Origin: Fomes fomentarius
Lineage: Eukaryota; Basidiomycota; Agaricomycetes; Polyporales; Polyporaceae
NCBI GenBank assembly: GCA_022606135.1
Contig: JABYQN010000002.1
Location: 868,001 to 932,000, forward strand
DNA: 64,000 nucleotides
Direction: 5' to 3'
Below are positions 44,520 to 55,829 of this stretch, in pieces. Every line of letters begins with the position of its first letter. Positions within the stretch are counted from its first letter, which is position 1. A program made the translations under genes and the position numbers. Below the pieces are notes generated by a model. It worked only from the letters and a program-made list of their open reading frames with translations. It had not been told where the DNA came from and ran no database searches.

Positions 44520-46163
44520 ATGAATGACAGTCGCCTCCCGGTCGAGATATGTGAGCCCATTATCGACTCATTATCTGACCTGTGGGGTTCGCGCTACGAC
44601 GCATACTGGGACTGGCGCAGCACCGCTCTCGTCTGTGCCGCCTGGCTCCCTCGAAGCCGCTTCAATCTGTACCGCGAAGTGCAACTAGGCCATGACTCAG
44701 GTCAGGCCAGCCTCCTCTTGCAGACCCTGGAAGAAAACTCTCACCTCGCACATCTGGTCGTCAAGCTCGAATTGTCGGGCTTGGAATATATACCACTTCC
44801 GTAACTTGCGCGCCTACTGAAGAACTGCGTCATCCTCGACCTCCAGCGCATATACTGGCATAATCTCCCACCTTACGTTGCAGATGCATGTCAGTATTCG
44901 TTCTCCTTGTTGGGAATCGTGAAACTGTCAGTGCATGTAGAACGATCAACGGCTCGTGCCCTCCTGCGCTTCATCCGCTCACTCGCAAAGTTGGAAGACC
45001 TCACTATTGTGGGGGACTATGATTTCCTGGGGGATATGAGGCCAATCCCAGCACTCGGCGCTCGGCGCTCACAAGATGGGACGTCCACAGCACTCTCAAA
45101 GCTGAAGAAGCTCCGGTTGTTTGTGCATAATCGTTCTAAAATGCTTCACTGAATTGCTCTGATCCGGATGGCTTCCACAGCAGGACACTTTATGCATCAA
45201 ATATCCGCCAAATTACTTCGGAGATGCTGTGGTGGACCTAGATGCAATAATTGGTCACCGTGAGATCTCACGTATGTGCTGCAAATTGCTATCCGGATCT
45301 GGTCTTCGACTCACTGCCAACTGTAGACCTGCTGCAGTGGGTTCAAAACTTTCACCGATTACATACACTCCATATCTCCATCTCCTTAGACAAGCAGGAT
45401 TACACCTATAATCCGCCGTCAATGAGTACGATCAGGAGACTCTTCGCGACTCTGACGAGTGTGTCATCAGGCTCAGCTCTGCATGTTGTGAAGATCACAT
45501 TGCCTCCACCTCCAGGGGGCCAAAACAGCTACCTCGTTGACCGCAGTGGTCTACTAGATATTCTGCTTGGAGCAGATATGCTGGCGGTTCTAGATCGGTA
45601 TTCCTTATTAACCGAACTCCACTTCTTCCTCATCGACAGCGACGCAAGATACGATGAGGCCTGGTGGGAGGAAGAGATGGTCTGTCGGCTGCCGAGCCGT
45701 CTTCACGCAGCAGTCTCAGTGACCATTTATCAGCAGCATTTGGGTACGAGGGTCTTGTTGCGCATAGCGCAGCGCATTGTTAAATTCGTGCTTACAGGGT
45801 TTGACCTATGGCTTCCTGAAGATGAGATAACCGATGAGAATGCGGAGCAGGACAAAGTTGAGACAACTGAAGAGGAGGCGGAAGATATCGTAACAAATGA
45901 CTTAGCGATCAGCTCATCGGTATCGCACTCTCAACTTGACATTGTGGTAAATTATGGAGGTGTCAGAAGGAAGATTCTCGGTGCGTCGTGCACAGTGTCC
46001 ATATCACGTCTAATACCCTAAATATTTCCATTCTTGAACAGATGCGGGAGGATACGTCGCTTAGTATCGAGTGCATCATGACCTGGAGTCCGAGAATTTG
46101 GGGAAAACTGACTTTGATGTACCAGAAGTCGAGCTACCCCTCTCAACCCACCCAGTTGTCTGA
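44520..46163 (+). pseudogene. F-box gene array copy 3 (two premature stops)
   Basis: Very similar to the intact copies but with clear lesions. In exon 1 an in-frame TAA at 44802-44804 replaces a glutamine codon (CAA in copies 4 and 5) in the segment leading to LARLLKNC. The first intron donor is GTGCAT (45123-45128) instead of GTGCGT. In the last exon a three-base insertion makes TAG at 46062-46064 just after GGYVA. The middle exon is open from about 45251 to 46021 and still encodes LLQWVQNFHRLHTLHI, LLDILLGADMLAVLDRY and the acidic tail (EITDENAEQDKVETTEEEAED). Compared with copies 4 and 5 it has 13 extra bases near 45724, at the position of their short fourth-exon intron. Probably a recently inactivated gene. 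Confidence 0.8.
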
Positions 46164-47734
46164 GGTTCCCGCATTGCTCAAACATCATCCTATCATTGGT
46201 TTCATAACTCAGTAACTTGATGATTCTTTGTCTTTCTCCTATTCGGCGCAGTCATAACTGACCGGAACGTATAGACCAGCCTCCTCTACCCAACTTCTCT
46301 CTGCTCACTGGGACATTGCTCCCATCATCGTCATCCCATGGCCATCGCTCCGAATCTCTGATTGACGTCCAAGTCTCCGAACACCCCATGCTCTCCCTCT
46401 TCGTATACTATCCTCCCGGAACCGTAGTACCAAATCTCCAGCCCGTGATTATCCCAAATGTTCCCTTGCCCGCGACTTCGCCATCTCCTTCCATGGCTCA
46501 CTGAATGCGGACTTCCGTGTGCTCTACCTCTTATTCTTTGTCTACTGTCCCGTTACTCTCGATGACGAGTTCTACATCCCCATTCATCGCCGTACTTTCC
46601 TTTTCTTGCGCCTAGAGCACCTATCCTCTTTCCATTCCGCATAGCATGTCTGTAGTCTGTTACTATACACGATAGGACTACATATTTGGTCTTTATATAT
46701 TGGTCGGTTTGTCCTTTGTCCTCAATCAATCATTTGCGATGCGTCCAGTCACCAGTAGGGTAGGAATCGTTGCGGCGGAACACGAGTACTGACCGCCGAT
46801 CCAACTGATGTATAGTCGCACTTGAGAACATTTATCACGGGCTGTCATGTATTATATGAGGTTGCAACCACGCACACAGGGAAAGCTGCGGGAACGACTG
46901 GACATTGAGGTCTACGCAATACAAAGACATATAATTCTCTTACATCGATCAGCGGCAACTAGAGCAAAGCAGTGATATCAACATGGTCGCGAGGCACCGG
47001 ATGAATTCTGTATAAGAGCTCACGCGATCTCGACGGACGTAATGAGCATGCCCATTCGCTCACACAAAATACGCACACTGACCCATCCCATCTCCAGACC
47101 TCGCGTCACACAGACAGAGCTTGACGGGCGGACGATCTGAGCTCGTCTTGGTGAACCAGATTCATCTAATGACAGCCACGCGTGATCTTGATCTCCTATG
47201 TTGCACGCAGCCAACATGTTGCGCACACTAGAATACTGGCGTGAATATGTAGTGTTGAATGATGTAGTGTAGTCTAGCTTACCTGCCATTCCCCACCTTA
47301 TCCCTGCCGTCACCCTCAAGACCACTCGCCCGTACCCTGCCGTCTTCGCATGTCCTACAGACAATGTTCTGCTCACGGGCATCAATCCATGGTCCTACAC
47401 GCGAGCGCCATGGTTGGCGTGCTCGTATTCGTTGATCATGTGTAATACACCGTGCTTGGGCGTCCGAATCCTAGAGAGGCTGTGAATCGAGTTGGGAGCG
47501 GCTGAGATCGCCGCGGATGAGCCTCACAGGTTTTGAGCCTATTCACTATCGCGACAACGATCGTATGAGGGTGGCGTATGCAGTACAAGAACGGAGATGT
47601 GCGCGCGTAGGCGCAGGTGGTGATAGATCGTGGATGCAGAGGCAAGATACACAGATTAGGAGAGACGAAGGACTGAGAGGAGAGTGGAGAGTGGAGAGAG
47701 GAACATAGCGGGCATTAGACACACGCAGACCCTT
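46164..47734. repeat. Unit 3 spacer
   Basis: Non-coding DNA downstream of pseudogene 3. Blocks at 46250-46700, 46860-46930 and 47035-47110 recur in units 4 and 5. The part from about 47150 to 47480 has no counterpart in unit 4. No gene recognised. Confidence 0.55.
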
Positions 47735-48262
47735 TGACCGAGATGAAGCCGTGTATATAAAGTCCGGGAACCTGTCCCAATACGGATCCTGCATCGACTC
47801 GCCATACCGCATTGACGCGCTATCCTGGGGCTATTGCTCGAACCTAGACACCTCGCGTCAGCATGTCCATCCAACGTCCTTGGACGATAGACAACAACAA
47901 AGGAAAGATATGCATACGCTCGCATCCCCATCGCTCGTACTTTTGGGCGAATACGGGGCCGTATAATTTCCATCCATAACAGCTTATTCCAGTCAACCTC
48001 CGCAGACCACAGGTGGGAAACCACGCTGTCCTGCATGTTCCCGAACCTCTTCTATCGGTCACGCTCCATGGTGTTCAGTATGAAGTTCGTTGATGCATGC
48101 CGTTCCCTGCACGATCTCCTTGTATAAGATGACGGGCGAGATGTCCGGCTCGTGGAACGGAGGGAGGCCATAGGTTGTCGAAGATGAGCACGCCACGGGC
48201 GTACTGGTAACAGTGACGCCTTTGTTGTAGCGCGCGTTGCTGGTGATCCACGCGGAACAGGA
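47735..48262 (-). pseudogene. Truncated copy of the PKA catalytic gene 3' end
   Basis: Matches the complete PKA gene at 61.5-63.4 kb over its last two exons, the intron between them and part of the preceding intron. Recognisable pieces are RYGESMQDPYWDRFPDF (exon 5; compare DPYGDRFPDF) and SAEVDWNKLL (exon 4), and at DNA level the TTGTTGTAGCGCGCGTTGCT block at exon 4's start. The normal stop is lost, exon 4 has frameshifts and stops, and everything upstream (ATP loop, catalytic and DFG parts) is missing. It cannot encode a kinase. It shows that the duplicated unit once extended into the kinase gene. Confidence 0.85.
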
Positions 48263-49280
48263 ACATGCATATAGCCATACTCATGGCGCTGCGATGCACC
48301 CGAGATTGAGTGCAACGATAGCTGCCCGTGCTATGTGCGCCGGTGAAAAAACTCGAGCTGCAAAACTAGGCGAAGTATCCGAGGTGGATCGATGAGACAT
48401 CCAATGAATCCAATACAGCCAGCAGTGCGCGAGGTGCGCGAGGTTGTAGATGGGATGCAGGAAACTGTGGAGTCGAGAAGAGAGCCCGGAGAGAGACACG
48501 GGGAGAGGCGAGAGGGTGTTCAGGGCACTGTGCGGTGCACGGGCGAGGCGAGAGGCAGGGGATCAGAGCGTTTGAGTAGTGCGCGAGAGGGTGCAGAGGA
48601 GGGGACGACGGAGAGAGGCGGTCTAGAGCGTGTAGAGAGCTCCCTTCAGTGAAGACGTCCAGGCGGAGATGAGCGTGAACGACTGAGGACGGTGGTACGG
48701 GCGCAGAGGAGGAGAGAAAGACGAGATGAAGAAGTGGGCGTGTTCAGCCTGTACGTGTCTGGACGAGAACAGTGGCCAGAGCGTGGTGTGGCACCGCATT
48801 CGTATAGCACATAGAGTGAGATGACATGAAAGAAAAGACGATTGTAACAGGTACTCACCAGTATCGAAAGCCTAGCCTCTGCTCTAGAGGCACCTCCTGC
48901 CACGCTACACCGGCCTCTTGGATATCTTGAGCGTCGACATTGCGCCATTTGCCCGACAGTCCATCGTGATCGGTCTTCTGTACATCTAGCCAGAGTGAGG
49001 CGTGGTCGCGCAGTTCTAGTGAAAAGAGAGCGAAGGGCCATAGATGTCGATGAACGCGATAGACAATATGGCATAAACGCCTTCTCGGATGTTACTACAT
49101 GGGCGCCTGTGCTCCTTGCGCTCAACTCCCAAGTCCTTGGCTCATGCTCTGTCAGATCTTCTATTCCAGTTTCTTAGCGACTCGATCAACATCTCCCCAT
49201 AGTACAGGTACGCGTCTGAATGCTCCAGGACAAAATCTGTCATGGCACCACGCTCCGTACTCTAGTGAACAACTCTGACG
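48263..49280. other. Unit 3 region with purine-rich and decayed sequence
   Basis: Includes a GAGA-rich stretch (about 48430-48720). The block from about 48770 to 49200 resembles 55180-55620 of unit 4 and on the minus strand shows broken coding-like pieces (for example TRTARPRLTLARC / TRTARPRPTQARC). No intact gene. Confidence 0.4.
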
Positions 49281-50820
49281 TTGTCTCGCTATGCCAATCA
49301 CAGGGTCATAGCAGGTGAGTATCTCGTGGTAGAGAGCAGACATTTCCCTTCCCTCCCCCCTATTATCCTCAACCCGTCTCCTTCAACCCGAATTTTGAAC
49401 GTGACCGTCCCCATGCTAGAACCACACGCAAGGCTCTACTCGGCTGCACGCGTCGGTAGTGGACGATGTTCTACGTGCGCTCCACCTCTTCCCTTGATCA
49501 CAGAAGATGAGCAGAGGAAGGCGAGAGATAATGGCATGTCAATGTGAGTGCTCGCATCATGTTCTCTGGTCAACCTCAAGTTGCCGACACACTTGATCAG
49601 ACTCTGTCGAGCGATATCATCGAGCTCGAGGGAGAAACCTCCCCCCAGCTACGCTCGTCCAATGAACGAACTCCATCTCGTATGCGGACAGCCTGAGGCT
49701 CTTGCTTGTCTATCAAGCGGTTTCCCTTCGCTCACGTAGCTGCAACATCATCGCTAGTCCTGATGCTCCGTCGACTCACTTCCGCACCTTCTCACACCCG
49801 CCCCCCGCGGTCTCCTGAGTTTCAGCGGCCGCAACTGGGAGCTTCCATCACACTCATAGACGCGGCGTATGGCGGCATGGAGAACTTTGTCACACAGCCT
49901 AGATATGTCAAAGCAAGAGCATTTACTACTGTTCTATATTCCCTCTCATCTGCGCGAGCAAAGACTCGCCGGTGTAGTTGTCTTCACGTACAAGACCGAC
50001 ATTCATATGTAGGCCTGCGTCCTTCCTCTATTCTGTCATGCATGATCTCTAATCTCAACTATCTATCGCTTCGTAGTACTCTTCGGACTCCTCCGTCAAG
50101 ACTTCGCTATGGTCCTGATGTGAACTTCACCCGTTCAGCTTGAGAGCGTCTCATTCATCCTCTTGAGCCCAAGATACTCAAAGATCCCACTAATCCGAAA
50201 CCGTCGCTTGGTACACCTAACAACCACCCGACCGGATCAAACAGACTGTCTCCATGCCCCCGCCGAGCATCCCTCGCTATCCTCCCTCTTCGTGCTCCTC
50301 ACGCCCTACACGCACCTCCGCATACATAGACGCCTGTTGCATTCGAGTAAATGTGGACCTGTGCTCCATCGCAACCATGGCCTTCGCGTGAAGACATACA
50401 AGCTATACCCCCAGCACCTCGTGCAAGCTCCTCCTTTCAGTACCCTCACCGCACTTCCTCTGAACCAAACTGCTCGCTATAGCCATCCCCGCGTCACTGC
50501 ATACCGAGTGCGGCACGGTCGCGCTGTTGGTGTGCTGCCGACGCGCGAGTTTCGTTGGGAGCGGCCTGAGCTTGTAGTAGAAATATGCTGCACGCAATAA
50601 TGATGTGCAGCGCGGACGGGAATGCGTCGGGAAGCGGCGGAAGAAGGGCAATGCAAAAAGCGGTACTGGGCCGGGCAAGCAGCTGTATGCATCCGACCAG
50701 CACCTTGCGGTGCTCCTTGACAGCGCGTTGGACGCGAGCGGTCCAGGCGAGCCGGTGCTGTGCAAGTTGGAGGATGTGTCGGCGGAGGAGGAGCGTGGTG
50801 CGGATGATGGTTGAGGGTGG
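49281..50820 (+). pseudogene. Decayed gene of unknown family, unit 3 copy
   Basis: Several protein-like blocks occur in order but in different frames and are shared with unit 4. They include EPHARLYSAARVGSGRC (49414-), SDIIELEGETS (near 49610), RRLTSAPSHTRPPRSPEFQR (49770-), HPSLSSLFVLL (50260-), SHPRVTAYRVRHGRAVGVLP (50480-) and QLYASDQHLAVLLDSALDA followed by LEDVSAEEE (50680-50800). The frame changes between blocks cannot all be mended by introns, so I read it as a pseudogene of a gene whose intact parent is elsewhere. Family not recognised. Confidence 0.5.
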
Positions 50821-51851
50821 CCCGTAGGCGTCATTTAGGTCTGGACACTTCTGTGGTGCAAATCCAGTGCGAATTACGAGCAAGGTCTCAATACATGCGG
50901 CCTCAGGGTCCTAGTGGGTGTATGTCGTTCACAACCAGGTGTGTGTCTGGCGATAACTGACCACATGCGATACATTTGTTCGTCAGAACCGAGTAGCAGT
51001 CACCTTGCCTCACAGCAGTCGCCTCGCCTCACAGTTCTAGATGGGCTCGAACACGTTAGTCTGGTAGAATCGACCAGTGTCTGTCTATCACACCGCATGC
51101 TCCTGCTGTCCCCAAATATGCCAGATGAGGCTATGTGGCTTCGATTCCAAGGATATGTGCGTCTGTCATGACAGACTTCGCAACTCGTGTATTACGCTCC
51201 CCATTGCTTCTCTTCTTCTCTTCCCACCCGTCTCTCCCCGCCTGCGACCGCTATTGTATGCATCCTGGACGACACTCGTTCCGCTGAACATCAGCTCTTC
51301 ACCACTAGATGATCAGGGCAACCACTATATATCGGCTCCGAGAGCTTGAGCTAGCCTTATTCCATCACGGGAACCGGCTCAATGTACGTGATATACTTGG
51401 AATACCCGTCCAACCACACCCGCACATGCCGTTCCTGTGCTTGAATGTCACTACTTTGGTCTCTGCATAGCATCGCCAGGACGGGATGTGGCTCTGATCA
51501 GCAGGTGGTACCAGGGCGGTACCTTGTCCTGTGTAGATTAGACGTAAACTCAGTCATGATCTTGCCGATAGCTGACAGCTTGGATGCACCGATCCCACCC
51601 TGAGGTCCTCTGATCCCGACCTCGTTGAAGGATGAATAGTATCATATGTGGACTGTCCTTTGAAAAATTGCTAGGTTAGATCAGACACATGCGCACTGCC
51701 TAGTGGTACTGTGGGATAGCATGAGGGACTCACGGGGCCATACCTCAAGTCATGATCCTTCAGGCCCCATAAATAATAAGCACTAGAGCGGTCATGCCTC
51801 TAGTAACCCCTCCCCATCTCCCTGACTTTGTTGCTGCACTCGATATCAGGC
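50821..51851. repeat. Array spacer before F-box copy 4
   Basis: Non-coding array DNA. The 51060-51350 block recurs nearly unchanged at 57620-57904, and the 51560-51780 block recurs before copies 3 and 5. A CATAAATAA element about 80 nt before the ATG at 51852 may be the TATA box of copy 4. Confidence 0.6.
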
Positions 51852-53487
51852 ATGAACGACAGTCGCCTCCCGGTCGAGATATGCGAGCACATTATCGACT
51901 TCGAACGCCCCTGGGCAGGGATTCTCAGGGGAAAGAAGTTCTGGTGCAGCACCACTTTAGTCTGTTCCGCCTGGCTCCCTCGAAGCCGCTTCAATCTGTA
52001 CCGCAAAGTGACACTAAAGAATTCAGGTCAGGCCAGACTCCTCTTGCGGACCCTGGAAGAAAACTCCCACCTCGCACATCTGGTCGTCAAGCTTGAATTG
52101 AGGTGTCGGGAATACATGCCACTTGCACAACTCGCCCGCCTACTGAAGAACTGCGTCATCCTCCACTTCGTCGACGTATACTGGGAAAATCTCCCACCTT
52201 ACGTTGCGGACGCATGTCTGTATTCGCTCTCCTTGTTGGGAATTGTGAAGCTGTCATTGTCTGTACAAAGATCAACGGCTCGCGCACTCCTGCGCTTCAT
52301 CCACTCACTCGCAAAGTTGGAAGACCTCACTATTCAGCAATACTATGAAAAGCTGGGGGACATGGGGCCAATTCGAGCACTCGGCCCTCGGCGCTCACAA
52401 AACGGGACACCCACAGCACTCTCAAAGCTGAAGAAGCTCCAGTTACGAGTGCGTACATTTTCTAAAATGCTTGACTCTGATCCGGATGGCTCCCACAGGG
52501 CAACCCTGTATGCATCAAATATCCGCCAAATTACTTCGGAGATGCTGTGGTGCACCTATATGCAGAGATCTATGACTGTGAGATCTCACGTATGTGCTAC
52601 TGCTATCCAAATCTGGTCGTCGACTCACCGAGTGTAGCTGACCTGCTACAGTGCATTCAAAACTTTCACCGATTACAAACACTCGATATCATCCTCTCCT
52701 TAGACAAGCAGGACAACACCTATGACCCGCCGGCAATGAGTATAATCAGGAGACTCTTCACGATTCTGACGAGTGTGTCATCAGGCTCAGCTCTCCATGT
52801 TCTGAGGATTGACTTATATTCCCGTGGAGATAGGAACCACCGTGACTCCGTTTCCCGCAATGGTCTACTGGATTCTTTGTTTGGAGCACATATGTTGGCG
52901 GTTCTGGATCGGTTTCCCTCATTGACCGAACTCCACCTCCGCCTCTTCGACCACCACGAAATATACGATGAGGCCTGGTGGAAGGAGGAGATGGTCCGTC
53001 GGCTGCCGAGCCGTCTTCACGCAGCAGTCTCAGTGAACATTTGTGGTAGGGGATCTGATTGCACATGGCGCAGCGCGTTGTTGATGATGTGCTCACAGAT
53101 TATGATAGCGACCTATGGCTTCCTGAAGAAGATGAGACAACCGATGAGAATGCGGAAGACGAGACAACCGACGAAGAGGCCAAAGTCGAGACAGCTGAAG
53201 AGGAGGCCGAAGGCATCGTAACAAATGGCTTCGCGGTCAGCTCATCAACAGCACACTCTCAACTTGACCCTGTGGTGAATTATGGAGGTGTCAGAAGGAA
53301 GATTCTCGGTGCGTCGTGCACAGTCTGCATGTCAGGTCTAAGACCCATTTATCTCCACTCTTGAACAGATGCGGGAGGATACGTCGCTTATCGAGTGGAT
53401 TATGACCTAGAGTCCGACAATTTGGGGAAAACCGAGTTTGACATACCACAAGTCGAGGTACCCCTCTCCACCCACCCAGCCGTCTGA
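51852..53487 (+). CDS. F-box protein, array copy 4 (intact)
   Basis: Predicted 478 residues from five exons: 51852-52448, 52499-52589, 52638-53032, 53074-53308 and 53369-53487. The F-box is N-terminal (SRLPVEICEHIIDF, then LVCSAWLPRSRFNLYRKV, residues about 4-60) and would bind Skp1. It is followed by LRR-like helices and strands (LARLLKNCVILHFVD, LSLLGIVKLSLSV, LAKLEDLTI, LQCIQNFHRLQTLDI). A strongly acidic tail (EEDETTDENAEDETTDEEAK) and a last exon with GKTEFDIPQVEVPLSTHPAV complete it. The third intron is only 41 nt, so that border is the least certain; it was chosen because it keeps frame in copies 4 and 5 and read-through does not. Substrate unknown. Its length and exon sizes match copy 5. 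Confidence 0.82.
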
Positions 53488-55829
53488 GGTTCCCACATTG
53501 CTCCAACCCCATCCTATCACTGGTTTCATAACTCAGTAAATCGGTGATTCTTTCTCTTTCTCCTGTCCGGCACAGTCATAACTGACCGGAATGTATAGAC
53601 CAGCCTCCTCTACCCAACTCCTCTCTGCTCATTATTCCTGCGACATCGCTCCCGTCATCGCCCCCCCCTGCCCCCATGCTGTCTTCAGCCTCGACAGGAC
53701 TCTGCCAATACACTCAATCACCTCCAATCCTTGCACCAGAGGATCCATGGACCATATCGGGCCATTTCTCCGATTCCGCGATTGACGTCCCAGTCTCCGA
53801 ACACTACATGCTCTCCCTCTTCAAATTCGTACATAATCCCCCTGAACCACAGTACCACATCTCCAGCCCGTGATTATCTGAGATTTTCCCTTGCGTTCGA
53901 CTACATCTCCTTCCTTGGCTCACTGAATGCGAACTCCGTCCGCTCTATCTTTTATGCTTTGTCTTACTGTCCCGGTACTCTCGATGCGAGTCCTACATCC
54001 CCAGTTATCGCCGTAGTTTCCTTTTCTCGCCCCTAGAGCACCTCTTCTCTTTCTCCGTCTCCGTAGTCTGTTACTATACATGATAGGACTCCGCATCTGT
54101 GTCTGTATCTATTGGTCCGTTTGTCCTCAGACATTTACTTGCAATGCGTCCGGTCACCAGTAGCTGGGAATCGTTGCGGTGCAATGCAAGTACTCCACTG
54201 TGGTTGTTTGGCCGGCGATCCCACTGCTGTCTACTAGTGTTCGAACTTGAGAACAGTTATCTAGGGCTGTCATGTTTTATCTGAAGATTGCAACCACGCA
54301 CACAGGGAAAGCTACGCGAACGACCTGACATAAAGGGTCTACACGATACAAGGATATCTATAGTTCTCTTACACTAATCAGCAAGTAGAGCACAGCAGTT
54401 ATATGCACACGATCTCGAGACACCCTGATAGTCGACAGGGCACCTGATGATATCCGTACTAGTGCTCACGCAAATATCGATGGACGTAGTGAGCATGCTC
54501 ATTCGCTCGCACAAAATACGCACACTGACCCATCCCATCTCCAGAGCTCGCGTCACGGGTAGACGATCTGAGCTCGTCTTGGGCGATGAATTGAGCTGGG
54601 AGTAGTTGAGATCACCGCAGATGCTCATATGGTCGTCCGAGAGCGCCTCACGGTTGTTGAGCCTGTCCGCTATCATGACAGAGGGTGGCGTACGCAGTAC
54701 AAGAGGGGAGAGGTGCGCAAGAAGGTGTATACGGGATGGTGAGGAAGGTATGCAGGTGACACTAGCAGTGCAAGTGGGACTGTGGGGGAGACAGCGCTGA
54801 TGGCGGTTGTGTATCTATAGGCAAGAGAGGACAGTGGAGAGGGCAAAGTGCAGTCAAGAGCGCGTCGAGAGCTCCACTCAGTGAGGACTTTCGGGCCGAG
54901 ATGATCGTGGACGACTGAGGACGGTGGTATTACGAGGAGGACGAGGGCGCAGAGGAGGAGAGGAAGACGACTGGGAGGAGCTCAAGAAGTGGGCGTGTAC
55001 AGCCCTCGGCAGCTCTTGGACGTGAACAGTGACCCGACCGCGGGTGTGGCACTCCACTCTCTCCTCATTACGATGCATCATGCTGGGCTGGCCCAACGAC
55101 AGGCAAGGACTCGTTCGAGCATAGCAGACGTGCGTTGCGCGAGGCCGGGACAGCCGAGGAGCGATCATCGTGATCTGACCGCAGAAGTCGCGCATTCGTA
55201 TAGCACGGAGAGAGTGGGATGACATCAAAGAAAAAGACGATTGAATGGGTACTCACCAATATCGCCTCTACAGGCAACTCCTGCCACGCTACACCAGCCT
55301 CTTGGACGATGATCTTGCGCGTCGAGATCGCGCCTTCCGCCTAACACTCCATCGAGTTCGGTCTTCTGCGCATCTAGCCTGAGTGGGGCGTGGTCGCGCA
55401 GTTCTAGTGAAAAGAGAGAGAAAAGAGTCATAGGGGTTAATGAACGCAGAGGACAATATGGCTTCTCGGAAGTGACTACATGGGCGCCTGTACTCATCTC
55501 CCAACTCCTTGGCTCATGCTCTGTCGGCAATCTTCTATCTCAGTTTCTTAGTGACTCAATTAACGATTTCCCCATAGTACAAGTACGCGTCTGAAGCCTC
55601 TAGGACGAAATTCGTCAAGGCGCAGCGCTCGGTACCGTAGTGAACAATCCTGACGATGTCCTCTTTTCGCCATGTATATCACGGCGTCCAGGAACTTGAA
55701 ATCGAATGGCTGCGGGAACAAATGACACCTCCCTACACAAAACACCCCGCTCTGCACCTTGTGCAGGGTGGGCGTGAGTACTCTCTATTCTCTCCAGCCA
55801 GGTCCTCCTCGTGTAATCGCCTGGGAACC
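53488..55829. repeat. Unit 4 spacer with decayed sequence
   Basis: Non-coding. Blocks at 53575-54100, 54290-54350 and 54480-54560 match units 3 and 5; 54890-55620 matches 48660-49200 of unit 3 and carries the same broken minus-strand pieces. A possible minus-strand fragment (RRVLVLWGN, near 55560-55610) corresponds to RRVPVLWGD in unit 3. No intact gene. Confidence 0.5.

Larger units (their letters stand above)
44369..51669 (+). repeat. Array unit 3 (longest; contains PKA fragment)
   Basis: About 7.3 kb from one conserved pre-F-box segment to the next. It contains F-box pseudogene 3, a roughly 320-bp stretch (about 47150-47480) not seen in unit 4, the truncated PKA copy, and a decayed gene of unknown family. 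Boundaries are arbitrary because the repeat is circularly permutable. Confidence 0.7.

Noticed and set aside
47656..48315. Frames that might be read as a small kinase-like gene
   Set aside because: They are broken pieces of PKA exons 4-5 without the ATP-binding and catalytic regions; annotated as a pseudogene.
50403..50834. Minus-strand frames repeated in units 3 and 4 (also 56904-57407)
   Set aside because: Conserved between units only because the DNA is duplicated; the opposite strand carries the more protein-like, family-style blocks.
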